Part shown: positions 1-5,842 of the stretch, piece by piece | Layout: every line of letters begins with the position of its first letter | Position numbering within the stretch: the stretch's first letter is position 1 | From: an uncultured Desulfovibrio sp. | GTDB lineage: Bacteria > Desulfobacterota > Desulfovibrionia > Desulfovibrionales > Desulfovibrionaceae | Assembly: GCA_937926875.1 (NCBI GenBank) | Contig: CALBAX010000069.1 | Coordinates: forward strand, 1 to 18,225 | Length of the DNA stretch: 18,225 nucleotides | Direction of reading: 5' to 3' | The notes under the pieces: model-generated | What the model was told of the DNA's origin: nothing | Seen by the model: only the letters and a program-made list of their open reading frames with translations | Database searches by the model: none | Program-made: the position numbers and the translations under genes

Positions 1-51
1 GAATACTCCCAGCAGCTGCGCAGCAAGGCCGTCATCGATATCCGTCTGTAA
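1..51 (+). CDS. C-terminal tail of an upstream gene, possibly SurA-like peptidyl-prolyl isomerase
   Basis: Only the last 16 codons and the TAA stop (49-51) of an open frame entering from the left edge are visible. The encoded tail is EYSQQLRSKAVIDIRL. A tail of this kind, with an LRSKA segment followed by a short beta-strand-like end, resembles the C-terminus of SurA/parvulin-type periplasmic chaperones. Sixteen residues are too few for a firm assignment, so the product is a guess from resemblance and gene order. The gene lies 75 nt upstream of the RodZ-like gene on the same strand and may share its transcript. Confidence 0.5.
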   Translation, partial: EYSQQLRSKAVIDIRL

Positions 52-62
52 GACACAGCTTT

Positions 63-94
63 CCGGCCGGAACCAGACGGGGAGACCCGGCCGG
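63..94 (+). repeat. Two copies of the palindrome CCGGCCGG between genes
   Basis: The self-complementary octamer CCGGCCGG occurs at 63-70 and again at 87-94. The first copy sits inside a perfect 12-nt palindrome, TTCCGGCCGGAA (61-72). The two copies can pair with each other as an 8-bp stem with a 16-nt loop, or each could be a dimeric protein site. The pair fills most of the 75-nt gap before the RodZ-like gene. No T-tract follows, so it is not a standard terminator. In GC-rich DNA this could be chance. Confidence 0.35.
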
Positions 95-126
95 CAGATA
101 CCCGCTTTCCCCGTATCGAGGTTTGC

Positions 127-1131
127 ATGACTTTTGAAGAACTGGGTGCGGCGTTGTGCGCGGAGCGCGAACGCCGTGGCCTGAGCCTTGATGATGTGGC
201 TGCCCATCTGAAGATCAGCACGCGGCTCATCCAGGCCCTGGAGAGCGGGGATCTTTCCGCCTTGCCCCATCCTGCCTATACCAAGGGCTTTTTACGGGCC
301 TATGCCTCGTATATGGCGCTGGATCCTGAAGCCGTGGCAGAAGTGGCGCACGCCCTGCAGTCCGCGGCGGCCACGGATTGTGCCGTCATGGGAGGTGACG
401 AGGGCCTGCGCAGCAATCCCGCCATCTTGCGCCACGGTGCCCGTCAGGGCATCGCAGGCTGGCTGCGTGTCTTCATCCTGTTCATCCTGGTGGTGGCGCT
501 GGCCGGTGGCGGCTGGATGCTGTGGCAGCGGGGCGTGTTCAAGGACTTCACCGGCGGCAAGGAACAAAGCCTGCCGACCGCGGAGCCCGCGGCCGTGGCC
601 CCCGCCCCTGAGCCGGCGGCCCCGGCGCCTTCCGCTGCGACGCCTGCCGCGCCTGCGACGCCCGCTCCGGCCGGCGGTCAGGCCGCTCCTGCCCCCCAGG
701 GCAATGGCGGCACGGCCGCGCCCGCCGGTGGTGTGGCTCCCGTGCCCGGTACCGCGCAGCCTGAACGCAGCGCCGCGCCCGCGTACACGGGCATGATGGA
801 TACCCGGCCTGCGGAGCTGACCTGGGGCCAGACGGCCAACGCGGCCACGGTCCAGGATGCGGCCGCCCAGGATCCGTCCCTGCCCGCGGGCATGCACCGT
901 GTGGTCGTGACCGGCATCGGGGAATGCTGGATGCGGGCCACCGTGGATGGGGAAGTGCGCCAGTTCTCGGTGCACAAGGGCGACATCATTACCCTGGAAT
1001 TCACCAAGGCACTGGAAGTCAAGCTGGGTAACGCCGGCGGGGTGCAGGTCTCGTATGACGGGACGGAACTGCCGGCTCCCGGTCAGGCCGGTCAGGTCAA
1101 GACCCTGGTCTTCCCGCCTGCCGCCAACTGA
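127..1131 (+). CDS. RodZ-like membrane protein: helix-turn-helix domain, one TM segment, DUF4115-type C-terminus
   Basis: This 334-residue protein has the layout of the RodZ/YfgA family. Residues 1-75 form a cytoplasmic helix-turn-helix domain of the HTH_25 type, with the LIQALESGDLSALP and YTKGFLRAYA segments. Residues about 111-132 (GWLRVFILFILVVALAGGGW) are a single membrane helix. Residues about 148-250 are a low-complexity Ala/Pro-rich linker. Residues about 258-330 are a beta-rich C-terminal domain of the DUF4115 kind, including GECWMRATVDG and the HKGD turn. In E. coli, RodZ links MreB to the elongation machinery; whether this protein binds MreB cannot be seen. The ATG at 127 is supported by GAGG at 118-121 with a 5-nt gap. 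Its TGA overlaps the recO ATG by one base, so recO translation is probably coupled to it. The family call is firm, the cellular role is inferred. Confidence 0.8.
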   Translation: MTFEELGAALCAERERRGLSLDDVAAHLKISTRLIQALESGDLSALPHPAYTKGFLRAYASYMALDPEAVAEVAHALQSAAATDCAVMGGDEGLRSNPAILRHGARQGIAGWLRVFILFILVVALAGGGWMLWQRGVFKDFTGGKEQSLPTAEPAAVAPAPEPAAPAPSAATPAAPATPAPAGGQAAPAPQGNGGTAAPAGGVAPVPGTAQPERSAAPAYTGMMDTRPAELTWGQTANAATVQDAAAQDPSLPAGMHRVVVTGIGECWMRATVDGEVRQFSVHKGDIITLEFTKALEVKLGNAGGVQVSYDGTELPAPGQAGQVKTLVFPPAAN

Positions 1132-1883
1132 TGGAATGGACCGACCAGGCCCTCGTGCTGCGCATGGGGGCCTTTCGTGAGTCGGACATCTGGCTCAAGC
1201 TGTTGTGCCGTGAGCATGGCCTGCTGACGCTGTTCGCCTTTGGCGGCAGTCGCAGCAGGCGACGCTTTTGCGGCTGTCTGGATGTGCTGAACAGCCTGCA
1301 CTGCCGTGTCCGTTCCTCAAAGGACGGACGTTTCCTCAATCTTGAGGAGGCAGCCTTGTTGCAGGGGCCGCGCCTGCTGCGCCGCAACTGGCAGCGCATG
1401 GGGCTGGCGGCCAACTGCCTGCGTTTCGTGGAGGCCATGGGGGTAGGGGAGGACGCCGCGACGGAAGCCTTCCTGCTGGTGGAGGATCTGCGCGCGGTGC
1501 TGGAGGCGGAAAAGGCCCCGCCCGTGCTCCTGCCCCTGTATTTCCGCCTGCGTCTGGCCGGGGCCCTGGGCTTTGCCCCCAACCTGGGGCAGTGCGGCCG
1601 GTGTGGCCGGGACATCAGCGAGGATGCGCTCTTCGTGGTCGATGAAGGGCAGTTGCGCTGTCCCTCCTGTCGCAGCAGCCGCTTCGAGCTGGAGCGCTAT
1701 GGCGTGGAGATCCCCGCACAGGGGCTTGACCTTCTGCGCCATGTACAGCAAAGTTTCCCGTCCGGGTGGCCGGGCGGCGAGTTGTCGCCTCCGGTGCGGC
1801 GGGCCTGCGCCCGGGCCATTGATGGTTTTGTCCAGTACCATCTGGGGCTGGCCTGGGAAGGGAACTATTTTCGCCGGGTTTGA
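1131..1883 (+). CDS. recO: DNA repair protein RecO
   Basis: RecO loads RecA onto SSB-coated single-stranded DNA together with RecR, in gap repair and recombination. The 250-residue protein has the usual family length. The N-terminal about 80 residues form the OB-fold: it opens MEWTDQALVLRMGAFRESDIWLKLL and continues through a GLLTLFAFGGSRSRRR stretch. A helical C-terminal half contains a four-cysteine zinc-binding motif, Cys155-x2-Cys158 and Cys177-x2-Cys180 (QCGRCGRD, then RCPSC). The ATG overlaps the stop codon of the preceding gene as TGATG, a classic translational-coupling arrangement, so no separate ribosome site is needed. It is followed by a 116-nt gap before glyQ. All recognisable parts are present and nothing looks damaged. 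Confidence 0.93.
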   Translation: MEWTDQALVLRMGAFRESDIWLKLLCREHGLLTLFAFGGSRSRRRFCGCLDVLNSLHCRVRSSKDGRFLNLEEAALLQGPRLLRRNWQRMGLAANCLRFVEAMGVGEDAATEAFLLVEDLRAVLEAEKAPPVLLPLYFRLRLAGALGFAPNLGQCGRCGRDISEDALFVVDEGQLRCPSCRSSRFELERYGVEIPAQGLDLLRHVQQSFPSGWPGGELSPPVRRACARAIDGFVQYHLGLAWEGNYFRRV

Positions 1884-1891
1884 GTCTGCCC

Positions 1892-1969
1892 GTCCCGTCT
1901 GCGGGACAAAAGACGAACGAAGGGGACGCGTCGGACTGGCGGCGCCGTAGCTGACGCGAGCGTCGCGTC
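1892..1969 (+). promoter_or_regulatory. glyQ leader with perfect hairpins and repeated GACGCG/CGCGTC elements
   Basis: The gap between recO and glyQ contains two perfect 6-bp hairpins. One is GTCCCG/CGGGAC (1892-1897 and 1902-1907, loop TCTG). The other is GACGCG/CGCGTC (1953-1958 and 1964-1969, loop AGCGT). A second copy of the latter elements forms the palindrome GACGCGTC at 1925-1932, so GACGCG at 1925 could pair with CGCGTC at 1964, or CGCGTC at 1927 with GACGCG at 1953. These alternatives are mutually exclusive with the local hairpin. No T-tract follows either hairpin, and no T-box features (specifier loop, TGGN antiterminator) were recognised. The function is unknown and possibly none. 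Confidence 0.35.
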
Positions 1970-1999
1970 GTGCCGAAATGTGTTAAAAAAGGACTGCAC

Positions 2000-2878
2000 A
2001 TGTATTTTCAGGATGTCATCCTTACCCTGCAACGCTACTGGGCGGAGCAGGGCTGTGTCGTGGAACAGCCTTCAGGCGTGGAATGCGGGGCGGGGACGTT
2101 CAACCCCAACACCTTCCTGCGCGTGCTGGGCCCCGAACCCTGGAGCGTGGCCTATGTGGAACCCAGCCGTCGGCCCACTGACGGCCGCTATGGGGAAAAT
2201 CCCAATCGCCTGCAGCGCTACTTCCAGTTCCAGGTCATCATGAAGCCTTCGCCTGCCAATGTGCAGGAACTGTATCTGGAAAGCCTGAACGCCCTGGGCA
2301 TCAATCCCGCCCAGCATGATATCCGCTTCGTGGAAGACGACTGGGAATCGCCCACCCTGGGTGCCTGGGGCCTGGGCTGGGAAGTGTGGCTCAACGGCAT
2401 GGAAGTGAGCCAGTTCACCTACTTCCAGCAGGTGGGCGGTATCGACCTGCATCCCGTCAGCGTGGAGCTGACCTATGGTCTGGAGCGCCTGACCATGTAT
2501 CTGCAGGGCGTGGAATCCGTCTATGACCTGAAGTGGAACAAGAACGTGACCTACGGCCACATCTACCACCAGAACGAAGTGGAGCAGTCCAAGCACAATT
2601 TCGAGGCCAGCAACCCTGAGATGCTGCTACGTCACTTCAATGACTTTGAAGGCCAGTGCAAGGCCATGCTGGAGCAGGATCTGCCCTGGCCCGCCTATGA
2701 CTACTGCCTCAAGTGCTCCCACACCTTCAACCTGCTGGATGCGCGCGGCGCCATCTCCATCACGGAACGTGCCGGCTATATCGGCCGTGTGCGCGCCCTG
2801 GCTGCAGGCGTGGCCAAACTGTATGTGGCCCAGCGTGAAGAGCTGGGGTATCCGATGCTCAACACCGAGGCGAGGTAA
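2000..2878 (+). CDS. glyQ: Glycyl-tRNA synthetase alpha subunit
   Basis: GlyQ is the catalytic alpha chain of the bacterial alpha2-beta2 glycyl-tRNA synthetase and charges tRNA-Gly with glycine. The 292-residue protein opens MYFQDVILTLQRYWAEQGC and continues with GAGTFNPNTFLRVLGPEPW and YVEPSRRPTDGRYGENPNR, all highly conserved in this class II subunit. Other family segments follow, such as GWEVWLNGMEVSQFTYFQQ and ELTYGLERLTMYLQGV. An in-frame ATG lies 30 nt upstream (1970), but the family start is MYFQ. The ATG at 2000 has AAGGA at 1989-1993 with a 6-nt gap, so I chose 2000. The beta subunit gene follows after 3 nt, giving a stoichiometric operon. The assignment is essentially certain. Confidence 0.97.
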   Translation: MYFQDVILTLQRYWAEQGCVVEQPSGVECGAGTFNPNTFLRVLGPEPWSVAYVEPSRRPTDGRYGENPNRLQRYFQFQVIMKPSPANVQELYLESLNALGINPAQHDIRFVEDDWESPTLGAWGLGWEVWLNGMEVSQFTYFQQVGGIDLHPVSVELTYGLERLTMYLQGVESVYDLKWNKNVTYGHIYHQNEVEQSKHNFEASNPEMLLRHFNDFEGQCKAMLEQDLPWPAYDYCLKCSHTFNLLDARGAISITERAGYIGRVRALAAGVAKLYVAQREELGYPMLNTEAR

Positions 2879-2881
2879 GGC

Positions 2882-4972
2882 ATGGCGACCTTTGTGCTTG
2901 AAATTGGCAGCGAAGAACTGCCTGCCCGTTTTTTGGCCGGCGAAGAAGCCGAACTGGCCGCCCGTTTCACGGCGGCCCTGCAGGAAGCCAGTGTGGAACA
3001 CGGCGCCCTGCATACCATGAGCACGCCGCGTCGTGCCATCGTCATCATCGAGGACGTGAACCCCGTGCAGCAGGAGCGCGAGGAAGAAGTAGCCGGCCCG
3101 CCGGTGCGCGTGGCTTTTGCCGCTGACGGCAAGCCCACCAAAGCCCTGGAAGGCTTTGCCCGCACCAACGGCGTGAGCGTGGATGATGTGTACCGCATCA
3201 CCACCGAAAAGGGCGAATACGTGGCCGTGCGCAAACGTATCGGCGGCGCTGCCGTGGCTGACCTGCTGGCCGGGATCTGCCCCGCCGTCATCACCTCCCT
3301 GCCGTTCGGCAAGCGCATGCGCTGGGGCAGCAATACCCTGGCCTATGCCCGTCCGCTGCGCTGGATCGTGGCCCTGCTGGATGACGCCGTGGTGCCCTTC
3401 ACCGTGGGCCCCGTGGCTTCCGGTCGCGAGACCATGGGCCACCGCATCCACGGTCATGGCCCCTTCAGCGTGGCCCATGCCAATGAGCTGCTGGCCGTGC
3501 TGGCGGAAAAGGGCGGCCTGACGCCCGATGCCGCCGACCGCCGCAAGGTCATCGTGGAAGGCGGTGATGCCCAGGCTGCCGCCATCGGCGGCAAGGTGCT
3601 GTGGCGTGACGGCCTGCTGGACGAAGTGCAGGGCCTGACCGAACATCCCGTGCCCCTGCTGGCCGACTTCGATCCTTCTTACCTGGAAGTGCCCCGCGAA
3701 GTGCTGCTCACCAGCATGGAAAGCCATCAGAAGAGCTTTGGCATCGAGGCCGCCGACGGCACCCTGATGCCGCACTTCCTGACCGTGCTCAACATCTCCC
3801 CCGAGGACATGAGCCTGGTCAAGCACGGCTGGGAACGCGTGCTGCGTGCCCGCCTGGAAGATGCCCGTTTCTTCTGGCATGCCGACCTGCGCGACAAGTT
3901 TGACTACTGGCTGGAAAAGCTGGATCACGTCATCTTCATCGGCCGTCTGGGCACCATGGGCGAAAAGACCCGCCGTCTGGAAGCCCTGTGCCGCTGGCTG
4001 GCCGAGAACGTGGCCCGGGGCAAGGTGGGCGCCGAGGACGCCGCCCGTGCCGGCCGTCTGTCCAAGGCCGATCTGGTGACCGGCATGGTGGGCGAATTTG
4101 ATACCCTGCAGGGCATCATGGGCGGCATCTACGCTGAGCGCAAGGGCGAGACCCCGGTAGTGGCCCAGGCCCTGCGCGAGCAGTACCTGCCCGCCGGGCC
4201 CGACAGCCCCGTGCCCGCCAGCCTGTGCGGCGCGCTGCTGTCCATGGCCGACAAGGCCGATACCCTGGTGGGCTGCTTCGGTCTGGGCATGATCCCCACC
4301 GGTGCTGCCGACCCCAACGCCCTGCGCCGCTGCGCTCTGGGTATCATCCGTATCGCTCTGGAGTTCGACCTGCGCTTCGACGTCCGTCAGCTGTTCGCCC
4401 GTGCGCACGAGCTCTATGGTGACCGCCAGTGGAAGCTGGCGCCGCAGGAAGCCCTGGACAAGCTGCTGGACTTCTTTGCGGGCCGCGTGCGCAATTACTG
4501 GCAGAACCGTGGCGAAGACAGCCTGCTGGTGGATGCCGCCCTGGGCGCCGGTGTGGCTGATGTCTGCCAGTGCGGGGCCCGTCTGGCCGCCCTTGCCCAG
4601 TTCAGCAAGGAAGCCGGCTATGCCGAGGCCGTGCAGACCTTCAAGCGTGTGGCCAACATCGTCCGCAAGCAGGGCGCGGCTGAACAGCTTGCCGCTGCCT
4701 GGCAGGCTGACCTGCTGCAGGAAGATGCCGAAAAGGCCCTGGCCGCCACACTGGATGATCTGCTGCCGCGTCTGGACAGCCTGTGGGAGGCCGGTGACCA
4801 TACCGCCGCCCTCAAGACGCTGCTGGAAGTCCGTCCTGTAGTGGATGCCTTCTTCGACGGCGTCATGGTCATGTGCGATGATGCGGCGCTGCGCGCCAAC
4901 CGCCTGGCCATGCTCAATGCCCTGGGCACCCGGTTTGCTCGGCTGGCGGATTTTGCCGCCCTGCAGATCTAA
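2882..4972 (+). CDS. glyS: Glycyl-tRNA synthetase beta subunit
   Basis: GlyS is the tRNA-binding beta chain of the tetrameric glycyl-tRNA synthetase. The 696-residue protein begins with the family signature MATFVLEIGSEELPARFL. It contains the conserved block KADLVTGMVGEFDTLQGIMG (about residues 395-414), which belongs to the HD-like domain. A helical DALR-type anticodon-binding domain ends the chain (about 575-690), including VDAFFDGVMVMCDDAALRANRLAML. Its length is close to the E. coli protein. The ATG at 2882 is three bases past the glyQ stop; GAGG at 2872-2875, inside the glyQ end, serves as its ribosome site with a 6-nt gap. It is co-transcribed with glyQ. No frameshift or missing domain was seen. 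Confidence 0.97.
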   Translation: MATFVLEIGSEELPARFLAGEEAELAARFTAALQEASVEHGALHTMSTPRRAIVIIEDVNPVQQEREEEVAGPPVRVAFAADGKPTKALEGFARTNGVSVDDVYRITTEKGEYVAVRKRIGGAAVADLLAGICPAVITSLPFGKRMRWGSNTLAYARPLRWIVALLDDAVVPFTVGPVASGRETMGHRIHGHGPFSVAHANELLAVLAEKGGLTPDAADRRKVIVEGGDAQAAAIGGKVLWRDGLLDEVQGLTEHPVPLLADFDPSYLEVPREVLLTSMESHQKSFGIEAADGTLMPHFLTVLNISPEDMSLVKHGWERVLRARLEDARFFWHADLRDKFDYWLEKLDHVIFIGRLGTMGEKTRRLEALCRWLAENVARGKVGAEDAARAGRLSKADLVTGMVGEFDTLQGIMGGIYAERKGETPVVAQALREQYLPAGPDSPVPASLCGALLSMADKADTLVGCFGLGMIPTGAADPNALRRCALGIIRIALEFDLRFDVRQLFARAHELYGDRQWKLAPQEALDKLLDFFAGRVRNYWQNRGEDSLLVDAALGAGVADVCQCGARLAALAQFSKEAGYAEAVQTFKRVANIVRKQGAAEQLAAAWQADLLQEDAEKALAATLDDLLPRLDSLWEAGDHTAALKTLLEVRPVVDAFFDGVMVMCDDAALRANRLAMLNALGTRFARLADFAALQI

Positions 4973-4978
4973 AATGTG

Positions 4979-4999
4979 GCAAGGGGCTCTGCCCCTTGC
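4979..4999. other. 9-bp perfect hairpin after glyS, without a T-tract
   Basis: GCAAGGGGC (4979-4987) and GCCCCTTGC (4991-4999) form a perfect 9-bp stem with a TCT loop, starting 7 nt after the glyS stop. Downstream on the + strand comes ATGAAAATG rather than a T-run, so it is not a canonical intrinsic terminator. It could still mark the mRNA 3' end by protecting it or by acting with Rho. It lies directly upstream of the rpsT promoter, a logical boundary between glyQS and rpsT transcripts. Confidence 0.5.
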
Positions 5000-5028
5000 A
5001 TGAAAATGCGCCAATATGGCCGCAGAGC

Positions 5029-5058
5029 TTGACAGATATGCCATGCTCTGCTAAGAAT
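5029..5058 (+). promoter_or_regulatory. Sigma-70 type promoter for rpsT
   Basis: A perfect -35 box TTGACA lies at 5029-5034. Candidate -10 boxes are TAAGAA at 5052-5057 (17-nt spacing) or AAGAAT at 5053-5058 (18-nt spacing). The predicted start would fall near 5065, leaving an untranslated leader of about 50 nt before the rpsT GTG. The match and position between a hairpin and the ribosomal protein gene make this a credible housekeeping promoter. Confidence 0.65.
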
Positions 5059-5116
5059 CCGTCTTCACACGAAGGCACTATACCTGCATTGCAGGCCAAA
5101 ATATCGGAGGAATACC

Positions 5117-5386
5117 GTGGCTAACCATAAGTCTGCCATCAAGCGTCATAAGCAGAGCCTGAAACACGCCGCCCGTAACCGCGCTGCCCGTACCCGCGTG
5201 AAGAACGCCGTCAAGGCTGTGCGCGCTGCCATCACCGGCAACGACAAGGAACAGGCCAGCAGCGCTCTGACTGTTGCCGCTTCCGTGCTGGCCAAGGCTG
5301 CCGGCAAGGGCGCCATGCACTGGAAGAAGGCTGCCCGCAAGCTGTCCCGCCTGTCCCGCGCCGTCAACGCTATCGACGCCCAGTAG
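5117..5386 (+). CDS. rpsT: 30S ribosomal protein S20
   Basis: S20 binds 16S rRNA early in assembly of the small ribosomal subunit. The 89-residue, strongly basic, Ala/Lys/Arg-rich helical protein begins MANHKSAIKRHKQSLKHAAR, the S20 signature, and carries the conserved GAMHWKKAARKLSRLSR segment near its end. Its length matches the family (E. coli 87). The start codon is GTG at 5117, supported by a strong GGAGG at 5106-5110 with a 6-nt gap. A weak start codon on rpsT is notable because S20 synthesis in E. coli also depends on a non-ATG start and is autoregulated at translation; whether the same holds here is inference. The gene stands alone with its own promoter. Confidence 0.96.
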   Translation: MANHKSAIKRHKQSLKHAARNRAARTRVKNAVKAVRAAITGNDKEQASSALTVAASVLAKAAGKGAMHWKKAARKLSRLSRAVNAIDAQ

Positions 5387-5416
5387 TGCGGCTGCGCCGG
5401 TCGCCGTCATTTTCTC

Positions 5417-5445
5417 TTGACGGGCACGGCCGAGTAACGTAATAT
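5417..5445 (+). promoter_or_regulatory. Sigma-70 type promoter for tRNA-Arg
   Basis: TTGACG (5417-5422) and TAATAT (5440-5445) are separated by exactly 17 nt, giving a predicted start around 5452, immediately ahead of the mature tRNA 5' end at 5454. The very short or absent leader is consistent with a dedicated tRNA promoter. Confidence 0.7.
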
Positions 5446-5453
5446 TTCAACAT

Positions 5454-5530
5454 GCGCTCGTAGCTCAGCTGGATAGAGCAACAGGCTACGAACCTGTAGG
5501 CCAGGAGTTCGAATCTCTTCGGGCGCACCA
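5454..5530 (+). tRNA. tRNA-Arg (anticodon ACG)
   Basis: A full 77-nt cloverleaf is visible. The acceptor stem is GCGCTCG (5454-5460) paired with CGGGCGC (5520-5526). The D stem is GCTC/GAGC (5463-5466 and 5476-5479). The anticodon stem ACAGG/CCTGT (5481-5485 and 5493-5497) encloses the loop CTACGAA, with anticodon ACG at 5488-5490. The T stem AGGAG/CTCTT encloses the loop TTCGAAT. The discriminator is A, and CCA is encoded at 5528-5530. ACG reads CGN arginine codons; A34 is normally converted to inosine by TadA. No duplicated 3' end or integrase is nearby, so there is no sign of use as an attachment site. Confidence 0.97.
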
Positions 5531-5540
5531 TCACAAAAAC

Positions 5541-5574
5541 AAGCGGTTGGCTGTCATGCCGGCCGCTTTTTTTT
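5541..5574 (+). terminator. Intrinsic terminator of the tRNA-Arg gene
   Basis: A 10-bp stem (AGCGGTTGGC at 5542-5551 with GCCGGCCGCT at 5558-5567, two G-U pairs, loop TGTCAT) is followed by a run of eight T's (5567-5574). It begins 11 nt after the tRNA CCA end. This is the clearest intrinsic terminator in the window and ends the left transcription unit. Confidence 0.92.
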
Positions 5575-5842
5575 GTATTGCAATGCATTTTTCCGGATCC
5601 TCGGGATGCCATGGGCAGGTATTTTCCGGGGCTCGGCCCGCGCTGCCGCACCATCCCCGGTACGGAGAGCCCTGCTCACATGCGCGGCATGTCCGGCATG
5701 AGGCGCAGACCTTGCAGGTCTCCTGCTTTGCGTGCCACTTCCGGTGGACAGGGATGACCGGGAACGGATACAGGACTGCTCTTCAGGAGCAGTGGAGACG
5801 GGCCGGGATGGCCGCGACAGCCGGAAAGGGGGAGTCCTGCGT
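5575..5842 (+). other. 268-nt leader upstream of the sigma-54 activator gene; no gene seen
   Basis: No convincing coding region is seen here. An in-frame extension of the downstream gene back to an ATG at 5732 lacks family similarity. The region contains two perfect hairpins: AGACCT/AGGTCT (5707-5712 and 5716-5721, loop TGC) and ACTGCTC/GAGCAGT (5775-5781 and 5787-5793, loop TTCAG). The only promoter-like match is weak: TGGACA at 5745-5750 and GATACA at 5767-5772, 16 nt apart. No -24/-12 sigma-54 promoter with correct spacing was found; a TGGCACG on the reverse strand near 5734 has the wrong spacing. Confidence 0.5.

Noticed and set aside
1970..1999. Upstream ATG for glyQ adding 10 residues
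   Set aside because: GlyQ proteins begin MYFQ, and the AAGGA ribosome site at 1989-1993 is placed for the ATG at 2000.
2627..5044. 805-residue open frame on the minus strand opposite glyQ/glyS
   Set aside because: It is a shadow frame in GC-rich DNA: His/Gln/Gly-rich, no domain recognised, and fully antisense to two certain genes.
5454..5530. tRNA-Arg as an integration (att) site
   Set aside because: No integrase, no repeated tRNA 3' end and no foreign-looking genes downstream in the window.
5370..5654. 94-residue minus-strand open frame containing RPKRFELLAYRFVACCSIQL
   Set aside because: This is the well-known spurious translation of a tRNA antisense strand; it lies over tRNA-Arg and its terminator.
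5725..5740. Reverse-strand TGGCACG resembling a sigma-54 -24 element
   Set aside because: The next GC is 8 nt after GG rather than 10, it lies on the wrong strand for the activator gene, and no gene follows it.
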